Positions 1 through 12,416 of a stretch of 64,000 nucleotides of DNA are shown one piece after another (within the stretch, counting starts at the first letter, position 1; every line of letters starts with the position of its first letter). Below the pieces are notes generated by a model. That model did no database searches. It was not told the origin of the DNA and worked only from the letters and a program-made list of their open reading frames with translations. Source of the stretch: Topomyia yanbarensis (lineage: Eukaryota; Arthropoda; Insecta; Diptera; Culicidae); assembly GCF_030247195.1 (NCBI RefSeq), contig NC_080671.1, forward strand, positions 191,702,104 through 191,766,103, read 5' to 3'. The translations under genes and the position numbers were made by a program.

Positions 1-1102
1 AAATTTTTGATTTCTCTATTAAACCAGATGGGATGTTTTGAGTTATAGTGACGCCTTCTTCTTTTCAATGGTATATCTTCGTGAATGACTTCAAATAATA
101 TTTTGTAGAATATGTCTACGGCAGCTTCAACATTTTCTTCATTTCTTAAAATCATTTGCCAGTTTATTGCATTAATTTTTTGCCTCAAGCTTTCATAGTT
201 AGCGGACTCGTAATCAAATACCTCCTCAAATTCACTATCACCAGGTCTGTCGTTAACATGCAAGAATATAGAAAACTCAATGGCTGTATGATAAGCTTCA
301 TTCTTCCATAAGGGAGTAAGTGATTCCGTTACACAGAAGTCTTCGTCTATATTCGTCATTAATAAATCTAAATAGCAATGTCGCTGATTTCTTATGTGAT
401 TTATTTGATTAAGTCCTAAACTGGCAGATTTATCGCAAATGAACTGCAAAGTTTCATTTTCCCCTACAACAGGAAGTAGGATGCTCTCATTATCAGCATC
501 TGGTATGAAATCAATACCGCGTTGATTGAAATCGCCATATATGTGAACTTTTACGTGCGGGGAAAGACTATTAATAATGCATTCAGCAGCATGATAAAAC
601 TTTTCGTAAGTCGTTTTTCGAGTAAAATTTGGAGGAAAATACACCGAAGCGAAAACGTGAGTTTCGTCTTTAACATGTACTTTCACCCACACATGCTCGA
701 ATTCTTTTGATTTTATAGTTTTGATAACTTCTGCATTTAGTTTTGCTGAAATCGCAATCAAAGCGCCCCCTCCTGACTTCTTACCAGATACATGACAATC
801 ACGGTCATCCCTAAATACATTGTAATTGCTCCCGAAAACTTCTTCACTTCTCACTGTTTCGTCCCAACTAGTCTCAGTTGCTAAAATTACGGAATAATGA
901 CAACCTAATATTTTGTTTTGAATCACATTCATCTTAGCTGCACTTTTCATGCGGTTAAAGTTTTGGCAATAGACCAAGATTTCTGTTCTTGACTGAGATT
1001 CTCTAGGAGAAGTGTTAGTTGAATGGGAATTAATTAGACCTAGCTCTACCTCTTCTAAATCTTGAATCGCAATATTATTTGTCAATTCATTATTATCTTG
1101 CT
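1..1102 (-). CDS. Non-LTR retrotransposon ORF2, N-terminal endonuclease part (cut by window edge)
   Basis: The minus strand is open from the ORF1 end to base 1. I translated most of this stretch codon by codon and saw no stop. It encodes an apurinic/apyrimidinic-type endonuclease domain, the nickase used for target-primed reverse transcription. Visible family features are an ET-SWDE stretch (around 850-870), GGGALIAIS (around 735-765), YGDFN (around 525-540), a LDLLMTN motif (around 350-370) and a following catalytic-type histidine in HTAIEF. The reverse transcriptase would lie left of base 1. The frame runs on upstream through the end of ORF1 in the -1 frame without an obvious ATG, so its start is unclear. 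Clade is inferred as CR1/L2-like from the PHD-type ORF1 partner. Confidence 0.85.
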
Positions 1103-2416
1103 CTAATGAGCGCGTCGATAGCGGCAAAAACACTGACAGGCGCCAATTCCGGAGGGGTACATAGGTGTGGCAGCAGCTGTTCGATGTGAGGTGCTAGGTT
1201 GGTCGGTAGGGCACGGGTTTAAAACATCACCTCTGTGGAATGCAATGGTAGGTCTGAACGAAGTTGAAGGTGGCCTCGAAAAACGTTTCTTTGCCTCAGC
1301 CAGTAGCTCTCTATCCAACGGAAGATTGTCGATGTCACGGCGTTTGTTATCGTGGTACGCAAATCTGCTGTGGTTGTAATTACATCCGTTATTTTTGTCG
1401 AAAATTGTGTGGTGCTTGTAACCGTGATTCTTGCGACGCTTAGTATTATTATTACTGTTTCGGGTGGTGTCAAGTGCATTAGCGGGCCTCTGTTTATTCC
1501 GTTTCTTCTTTATTCTTGCTTTCTCCTCCGCTTTTTGTTGATTGAGACGACGCAATTTACGTGCGTCGTATTCGGACCAATCAGCCTTCCATACCTTAGA
1601 GTTGCCAAGGAAACGCCAGCCTGAGTTACTGGCTGCCTCGACGGACATCTCAGCCTCTAAACTAGGGGAGGAATCTGTTGCGGGTGAAGCAGCAGTCTTT
1701 TGTTCCAGTGAGTTTACTGCACTAGAAATTTGCTTTAACTCATCGATAATATCATCCGTGAATATTGGGTTTACATAATTCATATTCTGAGCCGAACAGT
1801 TGTTAGCCATGTCAGTTATCACGCTGCTGACCTTTTCAATTTCTGAACAAATTTGTTTCAACTCGCGTGTCATATCGGTGGTCAGTTCATTGACATAGGC
1901 TGCGATGTTGTTTTTCGTAGCTTTCATCGATATGTCGAATAATGATGTTAAGTGATTTTTTGTGGCAACGACATCAGTTTTGCCAGTTTTGTTGGAAGCA
2001 GCCAGCTCATTCCACAACTCCGAGGTTTTGGCTATGTGTGCAACCGCGTTATTATGATTAGCTGCAGTTGTTTTAATTTCGCCTTTCAACTCGTTTAAGA
2101 GCATTTCGATACATTCAAATCCATCTCGGACATTGAAGTTGCTAAATGTGGATGTGAGTTTGTGATTCGACTCCATAACTAGCTTGTTGAGGTTGATGGC
2201 TTCTTGTTGTTGTCTGTACAGTTTATCGAAATTTAACTCCATCACGAGACGCTTCTGGCACTCGTAGCATATTGGCAGCATGTATGTTAGTATTCTTTGC
2301 TCATGATTCCTCTGAGCACCAACGCATGCAGCGTGGAATTTTTTCCCGCATGATCCATGGCAGTACCACACATGTTTGTCGTCACTCACTGTACAATTAT
2401 TAATCGCGCACGGCAT
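1103..2416 (-). CDS. Non-LTR retrotransposon ORF1 with PHD-like zinc finger
   Basis: A 437-codon intact ORF. Residues 1 to about 58 form a PHD-like Cys/His cluster (Cys3, Cys8, then a CHGSC group, an HAAC pair and a C-x2-C), as in ORF1 proteins of insect CR1/L2-type elements. The middle (about 60-260) is hydrophilic and rich in Asn, Thr and Glu with likely helical or coiled segments. The region around 285-340 is strongly basic (KKKRNKQR, KRRKN) and probably binds RNA. The last residues are again Cys-rich. ORF1 proteins coat element RNA in the particle that carries it to the target. The ORF is unbroken and directly abuts an open ORF2, so the element may be young. The 5' untranslated part lies to the right of 2416, with no clear end. 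Confidence 0.85.
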   Translation of the reverse strand: MPCAINNCTVSDDKHVWYCHGSCGKKFHAACVGAQRNHEQRILTYMLPICYECQKRLVMELNFDKLYRQQQEAINLNKLVMESNHKLTSTFSNFNVRDGFECIEMLLNELKGEIKTTAANHNNAVAHIAKTSELWNELAASNKTGKTDVVATKNHLTSLFDISMKATKNNIAAYVNELTTDMTRELKQICSEIEKVSSVITDMANNCSAQNMNYVNPIFTDDIIDELKQISSAVNSLEQKTAASPATDSSPSLEAEMSVEAASNSGWRFLGNSKVWKADWSEYDARKLRRLNQQKAEEKARIKKKRNKQRPANALDTTRNSNNNTKRRKNHGYKHHTIFDKNNGCNYNHSRFAYHDNKRRDIDNLPLDRELLAEAKKRFSRPPSTSFRPTIAFHRGDVLNPCPTDQPSTSHRTAAATPMYPSGIGACQCFCRYRRAH

Positions 2417-2899
2417 GTTTTACTTACGTAGCAATGATAAATGAAAACAATACAAATTAAAACACGCACGGTTAAACTTTAAACGGCGCAAATGGAAACG
2501 CGACCGAACTGTAACGACGACTTGAATGCAATTTGATTCATTTTTTACTAAATAATGCGAAACTTTGCAATCTATGAATAAGTTTTTAAAAAAGTTAAAA
2601 TAAAATCATTAGTCCAATTGTAATTTCTTATCTTTTCAGGACAATATGTGACTTCTTTTTCTACTTATTTCAATCCGTCGTAACTGCTAACCCGTATAAA
2701 TAAATACAATTCCACAAATCTTCGGAACCATTTCCAAACTATTCATATAATACTCACCATATTGGGAATTCTACTGCAATATTCCACCATTATAATTCAA
2801 CTATTATACTACCATTCTCATTTTTGTTACCATTTCCAATACCTTCCGTGTATCCTATATTGGAGATTTGTATACTACATTGTACTTTTGTGCCAGAGG
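2417..2899. other. Non-coding: 5' UTR of the flanking LINE, then AT-rich spacer
   Basis: The first 100-150 bases right of the ORF1 start are probably the 5' UTR of the minus-strand non-LTR element; I could not find its 5' end or a target duplication. The rest is AT-rich with no convincing ORF. Confidence 0.4.
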
Positions 2900-4514
2900 C
2901 AGTGATGTACCAATGGGAAAAATTCCATCTTCCCGGGTTTTTATTTTTGGGTTTTAACCGGGTTTTTTCCCAAATCAATGTTTTTAACCTTTCGGCAGAC
3001 GCGCTAGTGCACTGAGTGCACGCTGCTCTGAAAATCTAGCGAAATCGTCTTAGGGCACCAGCGGCTGCTCGTTCAGTGGGCCACTTCCGGAAGGTTAGAT
3101 AATCTTGCATTTACATTTGAGAGACCGAAAATAAAAGTCGCAAGGATAAAACATACTTTGTAGAACCCACTCCAGATATCTTAGCATGTAAAAATCAAAT
3201 ATAAACATCAAGCGTAAAAATCGGACAGAGATCCTTGAGCCTGAGAATCGCTTAGAATATTCTCACCCAAAAAAGTCGGCAAGTATGAACCTCCAGTATG
3301 ATTCGCTCACAGGAAATTCCATACAACGTTACATTCAAGATTAAAAGTTGGATAAAGAAAAGTCCTTTGTATGAACCGGATATACTTTTTTACGTATTTT
3401 ATTCTATAGGACATAATCGAAAAGCTCCTGTCCGATTTTGAAACTTGAGGTTCAAATCCAATTTCCACATTCTAGTACTTTCAGGGACGATCCATAAATG
3501 ACGTAGCATTTTTTGAGTGATTTTTAACACCCCCCTCCCCCATCGTAGCATTTCGTCACAAACCTCTGCATACCCCCCCCCTGGTAATTACGTAGCTTGA
3601 CGGTAATTCTCCCCCCCCCCCTTGTCCCCAAAAATTAAAAAAAATAAAAACGATGTTAGTTATTCTCCTTTAATAAAGCTACGTAGCATGACATGACCCC
3701 TTACCCCCTGTCGTCACACATCATCACAAAATACAAAACTCCCCCCTCCCCCATATAATGCTACGTCATTTATGGATGATCCCTTATAACGGGTTTTACG
3801 AAGCAATTTCTGTTCCTGCTACTTTAATTTCGGTCCATTCCATATTCCAACTTGTTTCATATAATACTGGGAACAATAGTCATTGTTACTCTGACTAGTG
3901 AAAATTAGTATAATCGTGTGATGCCCAAACTACTTTTATTCTGCTTGTTACTCATTTTAGGGGTTGCTATACTTTTAGCGAAATAAGGTAGGTATTCACA
4001 CAAAATATAGAAAAGACCGATTTAGTTTCAAAGTAAAAGTGAGTAATATGCAGAAAGCGAGTGGCCTTGACATTAGTCTTTAGTATGAGCAGTAATCAGA
4101 TCTATCACAAATCGCAATCCGAATTCTTTCGCATCAACTACATCAGCAATAGTAGAAAAAATGTTTAGTACGTTTAGGTGGATTCACAGTAAGAAACGTA
4201 ATTGGCTTAGCCCAAAACCTGTTGAAAAGTTTTATCACTTATTTAACCACAATATTTATAAAGAAATGTTGGATCACCGCTATAACAATGATTCAATCGA
4301 GGAAAACCATTCAGAATCAATATACATGCAAAACTTTATGACAATAATGCTCATAAATAAAATAAAAATCTGTGGATAACAATACTTTAATGTTCAATTA
4401 CTAAAATATCAAAAATTGCCAAAAACCCAATCTTCCCGCGAAAAAACCGTTTTAACCGGAAAAAAACCTTGGGTTTTCCCCAAAATTATAAAAACCCGAT
4501 TTGGTACATCACTG
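2900..4514. mobile_element. Non-autonomous hAT-type DNA transposon, 1.6 kb
   Basis: Terminal inverted repeats CAGTGATGTACCAA at the left and its complement at the right bound the element. Subterminal regions are also inverted (runs like CCCGGGTTTTTAT left, AAAAACCCGAT right). CAGNG ends are typical of the hAT superfamily, as is an 8-bp target duplication: gccagagg at 2892-2899 against gcctgagg at 4515-4522 (7 of 8 match). No transposase is visible; the longest internal ORF (72 codons at 4161) matches nothing I recognise. A smaller MITE is nested at 3484-3783. Confidence 0.8.
3484..3783. mobile_element. Nested MITE with GGGAYSATCCATAAATGACG termini
   Basis: Inverted termini of about 27 bp read GGGACGATCCATAAATGACG at the left and GGGATCATCCATAAATGACG on the opposite strand at the right, both continuing TAGCAT. 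The interior is C-rich on the plus strand with runs of 8-10 C. It sits inside the hAT element and is therefore the younger insertion. The flanks (tca/tta) would fit a 3-bp target site, but the superfamily is not certain. Confidence 0.7.
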
Positions 4515-5035
4515 GCCTGAGGTTAATATTGTACTGGTGGTCTTTGTTATTCGCATATCTGTTTACGCTACTCCAAGAACCCCTAGTTTAACATGATCAA
4601 AAATGCTCATCTTACAATGTTGCGACGATAGCTTAGTTGGATAAAACGACAGTCCACTTAGTGTCAACGAAGCTCTCATCAGAAAATGGCGTGTAACAAA
4701 ATAAAATTTCATCAATCGATAGAATTGGAATGTGGAAGGGAAGATATTTTTTTTCTCCACCAATATTTTATGCATAGCTAAATCTAAAATATGCATGTTA
4801 CCATAATCTGTATAGTTCTTGAATGGTATGTTGTCCAAATGTATATGGAAAACCGCATGTTTTAGTATGGTGACTGTTCTTAACGACCCGTTGTTTTATG
4901 GTCAAGCATGGAAAAACGACACTGGTTATATTCGATATTATACCAGGCAATGGTTAATCTATTGTTAAACGAACCATATTGAAAATGGTTTTTCAACGTT
5001 TGATTCGATGGTTGGCATATGGTACAGATTTATTC
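4515..5035. other. Non-coding spacer
   Basis: AT-rich with several short stop-to-stop ORFs, none with recognisable content. I see nothing else in it. Confidence 0.3.
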
Positions 5036-5483
5036 GGGAAGAGAAGAGACGACAGCAGGCTTCTTGCTCTTCTTAATTTTCCCGACTAGGCCCTGCAGTA
5101 AATCTAAAGACAACAAGCGTTCATCGTTGTCCGATTCCTTCTGTATGCTTTTCTCAATAGCTGAAAATAATTGTACCTCGAAAATCGCACCTCAACCAAC
5201 AATTTACAATGCAAAAGCTGCATTTAAAAATTTATTTTAATTTTTATTCGTGTCTCTCAACAGTAGACGTAACTATATCGTCATTCAGGACTTTTATTCA
5301 ATTTGCATGAAATGTTGATGTGTATGAAAAGTAGCCAGAATAGCTTCAGCAGCACTGTTTTCCATCCCGTTGGTAAATATAATAAACGCTCATGATTGGC
5401 AAAACGACCAATCAGAAGCTGGTTCAATATTGAGGTTGGGACTGGATCAAATTGGCTACGCGATTGTCTTCTCTTCTCTTAGA
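5036..5483. mobile_element. MITE with AAGAGAAGAGACGACA termini, solo copy
   Basis: The left end AAGAGAAGAGACGACA and the right end TTGTCTTCTCTTCTCTTAG are inverted. The interior (aggccctg, ttcaatattgagg, ggctacgcgattg) is shared with the copies at 22373-23135 and 30116-30878, which carry later insertions. This copy shows the uninterrupted form, which lets the nested insertions in the other copies be placed exactly. Confidence 0.75.
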
Positions 5484-5929
5484 TTAGAAGGAAGAAGAAA
5501 ACTCAGCAATCTCACAGATAACATATGTTTAGGCTCGATTCGAAACGTGTGTAAATACTCGCTACTGAAATTCCGAATAAATCAGACTCTGTAACACGTT
5601 TGGCAAAGGTTTGTAGGTGGCGCAGTGATCGACGCAATACAGTTCGAGTTCAGTTGTCAAACACGTGTGACAAACAGTTGCGTAGATGGCAATAGTGAAA
5701 AACGCATTTCCAACAATTTTCAATTTGAAAGTTTACACAGGTTTCTAAGAAAGTTTGTTCTAGCTTAAATGTCTGTCATCTGTGGTAATCTTCTTTTAGA
5801 GTGCTCAATTGGTCAAATAGGACTTGAAAAACGAATTCCGAATAACACCACAAAACAAGAAAGAACATGAAAATCCACGAATAAACAATTCATAGTATTT
5901 TTTTCATTTTTTAGAATTTCGTCGCAGAA
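5484..5929. other. Non-coding spacer
   Basis: No ORF or repeat boundary I can support. Base composition drifts towards T at the right end. Confidence 0.3.
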
Positions 5930-7275
5930 ATTCTATATTCTTTATATAATCCAGTGTTTCTATTGTTTTCAATTTTTTCTCTTTCCATTGTTTCATATTT
6001 GTTTTTGTGTATCTTTTTCCATTTCATCCATGTTTTATATTTTCTCCATTTAATCTAATTTTACAGCTTTTGAATATGTTGCCCCATATTTCCCTTTTCT
6101 ATTTTTACCATTTTTGCCTCTTTTCTAAAATTTGTGTTTGTCACATTTTCTCATTTAATTATCTTTCGTTTTATTTGTTTCTTTTTCATGCAATTTTTCA
6201 GTAATTTCATTAAATTTATTTAGTTTATTTCACTAAATTTTTGTTTTCTACTATTTTTTGCATTTTTTTTTAAATTTTTATTAAACTTATTTTAGTATGT
6301 TTTTGAGATTTCTCTATCCGCCCTTTCTCCATATTTTTCATTTTAGGTCTCTCTCATTTGCTTAAAAAATCATTTTTCTGTTTTTTCGTTTTACTTTTTT
6401 ATGTTGTGTGTTCTCAATTCATCAGTTTTGAAATTTAGGCTTTTCTTTTGTGTGTATTTTTTTTTCAATATTTTTCTATTTTTCTTTATTTTGTGTTCCA
6501 TTACCCTTAACATTTTGCTTTTTGACCCATTCAAACAATATTGAACTCCATGTTTTCTATTTTGTTAATTTTTTCGTTTGAACATTTTTCATATTGTTTT
6601 ATTTCGGTCTTTTTGCGTTTTATATAGATTTATATAGATTTATTTATTAAATTTTCTCTTTTTCGGGTAATATTCCTATTTTTTCATTTCTTCTAGCATT
6701 TTATTTTTTACCCATTTAAACCATTTCGATTTTACGTGTTTTCTATGGTTTCACTTTTGTCTGTTTTTGGGCTATTTCCACTTGCTTCTGTTTTCTAATT
6801 TTTTAATCTATTCCGACCAATTGTTCTTATTTATTTCTATTTCTGTTATTCCATTGCACTGATTCCATTCTAAATGAATTCATTTGAAAATAATTTAAAT
6901 TGTTCACTTTTTGATTTTTCGTAGCTATTTCAGGTTTATGTATTATTTCAATCGTTGTTCTTTATCATATGGCTAAATTTGGAAATTTTTTACCATTTTC
7001 CTGTTTTCTCCCTTTTCATTTTTTATTCCGTTGCTATTTTTTATAATTCAAACATGTTGTATTGTTGTTTATTTTTACGTCTAGCTCAGTGGAACCATTT
7101 CGTTTACTTCTATATTCGTTTATTTTTTGTGATCTCGTTTTGTTGTTTAATTTTTCTTTCGTTTGTTGTTTTTCCTGCTTTCAATGCTCATGATATTTTT
7201 TTTAATTTTGATGTTCACACGTTTTTCATTATTTTAACCATTTTGCAACATTTCTCTATTTCTTTAATTTTCATC
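5930..7275. repeat. Strand-asymmetric T-rich low-complexity tract
   Basis: About 1.3 kb in which the plus strand is dominated by T with frequent TTTTC, TTCAT and TTTATT words and few purine runs. ORFs in it (for example 123 codons at 6955) are Phe/Ile/Leu-rich translations of the bias, not genes. It looks like a decayed simple-sequence or pyrimidine-rich tract. Confidence 0.6.
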
Positions 7276-7280
7276 CAATT

Positions 7281-7800
7281 TCCTGACTTCGCGGACGACA
7301 TCGGCGTTGATCGCGGAGCAGTATAAGAGACATTTTTGCCTTTTAAAAAGGAGGCTGCGAGAATAGGACTGACTATAAACTCTTACAAGACGAAATACAT
7401 GGTCGCTGGTACAGAACCAGGCAGGCCGAAGGATGTTGGCTCCGTAGATGGAAATCGATGCGGTACGGTACTAGGTTGTTGAATTCATGTATCTAGGATC
7501 ATGTGATTACGATGTCAACTGTGAGAAAAAGATGTGTTGCGGCTGTGAATAGGCTTTTCTAGGGTTTGCGTAGTCAGCTTAAATCCTACAGACGCACACA
7601 AAACTTGCTCCATTCAAAATGTTGATTCTCCCTGTTGCTTTGAAGGGCCATAAGGCTCGGATGTTAAAGGAAACAGACTATCGAGTGCTTGGTTCTGTGT
7701 TCAATACTCGGCGGAACAGTAGAATATGTAGAATGGCGCAGACGCATGATCCATGAATTGTACAAAGTATACAAACATGCTGAACTTGAAAGCCTGCACA
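7281..7800 (+). pseudogene. Decayed non-LTR reverse transcriptase fragment
   Basis: Plus-strand translation shows the tail of a reverse transcriptase catalytic domain, FADDIGVD, followed after a stop by a run typical of insect non-LTR polymerases (KKEAARIGLTINSYKTKYMV around 7350-7400). Further C-terminal similarity (RSQL-like, MLILPVALKG-like and NCTKYTNML) is spread over frames with many stops. No upstream endonuclease or downstream tail is visible, so this is a small relic. Clade not assigned with confidence. Confidence 0.75.
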
Positions 7801-10800
7801 CTTAATGTTGTTTTACCGAATCCCAGCTTTTTTCCCAACTTTGACCGACTTTTGTACAGCCGAGCACTCAGTTAACAAAACTTTTACCGAGATCTCAGTA
7901 GGAGTGATGTTTGTTTTGCTGAAGTTTGGAAAATATATCGCTGAAACGTTGTGACCATCAAGAACACGTCAGGCAACATTAATTGAATCCCTTCGGCAAT
8001 ATAGTTTGGCGTTACGAAAGCGTAACGGGGGTAGTCCCGTGAGAGCTACCGTAAAGAACAGCTTGAAGTAACATCTGATATTGCTCCAAATCTGCAAAGA
8101 CCTACTTGGATTCACTATCCATTCTAGTATAAACTAGGCTCACTGCTGTCCTCTCATATATTTCATATATTTCAAATTCCATATTTTTACTGTATATTTT
8201 CAAATCCGTTGCGGTAGTAACTACCAAAAAAACAATATTGCTTGCAAAAATTTATATATGAAATATATTTATATTGGAGCCCTGAATTGCAAATGTTCTA
8301 GGAAACAGAATGTTTTGAAGAAAATGTAACCCTGTCGCATGCGCAGCGGAACAAGCCCGAGATCACAAAACGGGTTCTCGTTAGACGGAAAACCTGGGTT
8401 TACACATGCCATAGTTCGAGTTCCTCCATATTTCAACATGTAAACTCCATCTGAAATAGAGCCGGAAGAATCCTTGGAGGCACCATCATGACCTTCCCTT
8501 ATACGATGCTACCAATTTTATTGCAGCATAACTTGCATACAAACTTGCAGCATAAAACCACACCGGCTTCAGTGGGATGCAACTTGGTTCCCACCCTTCA
8601 GCTGACAGCTGTCGGCTTGTGTCCCACAGTACACATACACACTCAGGCTACCACACGGCAACAGAGTGTTCGCGAATGATCGCTACCCATTCGACGAGAT
8701 TGTATAGATTTCCAGCGAACAGACAGTGACTACCGCCCGTCAGTATCGTTTAAAAAGTGGTGCAAATAAGTTATGAACTTATCTACCCGAGGATACAGCA
8801 GTTCAAGAATTAAACGTAAAGAAAACCAGACACCATTACGTATCAAAATGCCGTCAATCAGTTTTAATATGCGGTGAGTAAATGCAATTTTTGTTTCGCA
8901 ACAGGGTATCTTTGGGAATCCGCCATAGTTGCTAAAGTGGATAAATGTCCTTGACAAGGATAAAAACGAAAATATGCGAATATAAGCCCAGCGCTAGAAA
9001 AAAATTTGTGTTCCGACAAAGAAAGTGCGGTTGTGCAAGCCATGTGCTTTAATCGTCCATTTATTATCATTATTGATAAACCTTCAATTTATTCGTCGGA
9101 TAACAAAAGCATTGCCAGAAAAAAATGGAACAATGTACCATATCTTTTGTTCGATAAGTACAAGCGCCATTTTGTTTTGTAATTTCACTATTTCGGATAG
9201 TATGTAGTAGGTACCGTGCACGTTCGCTTTTACATGTTACTTGGGCTGCGAGTCTGCGTAGACGGCGACGTTCGTCGCTGTCTGGGTGACGTATCAGATG
9301 TTTTTTTCTCGCTGTGTACGAGGTTCATTCGCCAATAGATTTCACGTTTTTTGCTTCTATCGACAAATTCGCATCGTTTTCACCGTCGATCTTATGCTGG
9401 GTGGCGGACAGTGACTGTTACGAAAAAAAATTAACGATATCTTGGATTATGGTTAAAGTCGTCTCTTTAAGATCAATACTTTTGAACAACGGTATCTATG
9501 CTTTTATCGAATAGAGTTTAAGTACTCTTCCAGACCACACGAGTTCATGTTAACTTTGTTTCATGTATTATGTGATTCTTCATCACATCCACATCCACTA
9601 ATACGAACAAAGTGCACAAAGTTGCTTGCTAAATTGAAGACCTTGCGGTTGAAACATAATATCGAGCAGAACAAAAATATATAGCTAATTACTCTATGGT
9701 TGATAGTTCTTCTGTATGCATTATGTACAATACAGTCGATGTGTTGTCTACTGAACTGAAATAAGGTCTTAAGTATTTGATAATATTGTTTAGCGCTGTT
9801 TTGTTTTCAAATTTACAAGAGAGCTATCCGCAACATCTTTATAAAATCACTTTTTCTTATAATAATACATCTAAAAAACAATGTTGTTTTTCAGGTTTTT
9901 AAATACTTTTGAATGACAGTACTTCAATAGAATTTATCATATTTGATAGTGGAAAAACGTAAACTACGCACATCGAACACGTGCTGTCGGTATCATCACC
10001 GCTCGAAATAACGAGGCAGCTCGAGTTGATTTTTATTTATTTGGTAGCTACTTGATTATTCATCCACTCGTGCATGAGTAATATTTGCCTTATCATTCAA
10101 AACGGAACACACTTTATGGCGGCCTCGGCTTGATTATTTTTCAAGGGTAATGTTAAAAAATATAAATTCCAAAACATTCGAAAAAAATACTATATATTTT
10201 ATTATCTGTGTTTTTGATAGTTGGCAAATAGGACACATTTCTAATCCAATATATTGGGTGTTCAGCCAGAAGTTATGACTTCTTATCCCTATTGTTTACG
10301 TTAATTTACTAGCAAACTAAGATTTATTTTCACAGTTATCAGGTCTTTGTTATAGGCAAATTTAAGACCTGCCTGTCTGGAGGAGCAAGACTAAACGAAA
10401 AATAACGTAAAAGCTAAAAAGAGAGCTTATCGTTGCAGTTTCATGCATAAAAAATGAGTTTTTACATTTTACTGGCTAAAAAATAAAAACGTGATCGACT
10501 GCAAATTCGATTTACTAATTATTTATTGAACACACGGAAATCCAATTTATCATAATCTGAACCAAAAAAGTTCTTGATTTTTTGATTTCGACTAGTCGAT
10601 ACTTGCACGAAATATGTTTTTGTTTAACACAATAATGGAGTGATTTTTTATTTCGTTTATTTCAAATGACTCATTGCAGTAACGTAACGGAACCGTGGAT
10701 GTTTTATATTTTTATATTATTTAAATGTAAAAAATAAATAAAAACAAATACATTTAATGTCTCGTACACACAACTTTCTATCGTGAATGGAGACCCAATC

Positions 10801-12416
10801 TAGCGCTATTTTGAGGATATCAGCTTCAGCGTGGACAAGATCGTCTTTGTTTGGGTACTTGAAACGTTTGGCTGGGTCAAAGCTTAAAACACTTGTCTCA
10901 ACTTTCAAAGTTTATTTCAGCCTAGATAAAACCGCAAAAGCAGCTACACTTTAAACTAATTCATCGCTAACTCTGACATAATATATTTTAAAATAATTTC
11001 GATTGACGTTTTGTCTCACCACTTCATTACCTAGGACCTGCAAAATCGTTAATTTTCTTTTGTATAAGTTACCTGGTTCAGGCATACTCAATCGTCAAGC
11101 AAACGATAAATCTTGCAAAGCAAACGGTAGTATTTGTGTATGAATTGTTTGGTTTCTTCAAAACGTATACATTTTCTACCATACAGCTGTGGAATCAGTC
11201 TGAAAAAAATTTGACCCCATTAACCCATCACTTTATGGCTAGTATTTTTGCCACCAAGACTTTTGTAGCTGGTAATTTATTCGTATATATTTCAATTTAT
11301 TGCTGTCATATGACAGTTCCTCAGTTTCCCATTTTCAAACATATCGAGTGAATATTTATCAGGCATTGTATTAAGTCAATTAGACCCTTCAGACCATTCA
11401 CTAGCGACATGTTCATCTGTTGCGCGAATACATTGTATGTTCCAGGCATCTGAGGAAATAAATCACCATTCCGGGAATAACTAGCTATTTTGTATTTGTT
11501 TGCATTTCAATCGATGATTGTTACATCCAGCTCGCAACCGGTTACTGGAGGCAATTACGAGTGTCTGATGACGTAGATCGTAGCGATATCCATCTAGAAT
11601 AAACATTTAAACTGTGCTGACTCGCTGCGCAGGTTCAACTATCGATGATGCAACAGCAAAAATAGACGAACATTTAATGAATACATATCACGACCAGCAC
11701 GTGTGTATATTTTACGATGAGGTTGAAGATTTTATAAACCAAAACCATATGTTACATGTTCTGTCATTTTATGGCGAGGTTTGACCAAGTGGCAATAAGC
11801 TGAAGAAAGGTACAAAATGTTTGACATTTACTATTCTGAGATACTTACTGTTGATGTTAATCACATCACAAAAAAAATCTCACCATGAACACCAATCTAT
11901 ATCTTTATAGTATTAGTATATAATATGGTAAAGTATTACAGCATGTTTTATGCCATTATTTTTTGTTCTGATTTTTTTAAATTCTCTTGGTCATGGCACC
12001 CCGCTGTGAGGACTACAAAAAAACTCATGACTTTTCAAAAAACAAAATTTCTACAAAATATAATCAATTCGCACAATACTTTGGCACATTACACTTCGAC
12101 GAGTTTAGAAAGATTGAAAACTTTTCTAGAGATTTACGTAAGTTTAATGGAAAACCAGGCCAAGTCTCCCCATGTTTCCCTAATTAATTTCCTCGTATAC
12201 ACTTTTCGACATTTAACTGTTTTTTCCAAGTCAATTTAAATTGATTGAACAGACCGATGAATTTTATTGTTTCTCTCCATGTATGCATATTAATAATCGA
12301 TCATTTGGCATAAAGTCGCACAATGAACGTATGCATTACAGACATTTGGCGCCGAAGCGATCGTACTTCGGCATTTGGTATTTTGGGCAAGAAATATATT
12401 TTTGGAAAAATATCTA
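7801..12416. other. Long non-coding stretch, AT-rich
   Basis: About 4.6 kb without a gene I can support. Around 7800-7960 there is a stretch (accgaatcccag, gaccgacttttgtacagccgagcac) that resembles a mosquito repeat, but I could not find both ends. A 63-codon minus-strand ORF at 10717-10908 has exon-like content and is listed separately. The rest is AT-rich spacer with short random ORFs. Confidence 0.35.
10717..10908 (-). other. Possible orphan exon or gene relic
   Basis: Minus-strand ORF of 63 codons. Residues 8-52 have balanced, protein-like composition (DPAKRFKYPNKDD, HAEADILKIALDWVSIHDRK), unlike the low-complexity ORFs around it, and an alternating helical pattern in EADILKIALDW. The C-terminal part (FYLFFTFK) is AT-driven and probably past the real end. 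I do not recognise the family. No splice sites or neighbouring exons are convincing. Confidence 0.2.

Noticed and set aside
6955..7326. 123-codon Phe/Ile-rich ORF resembling a membrane protein
   Set aside because: Its hydrophobicity follows from the T-rich tract, and it runs into the reverse-transcriptase relic.
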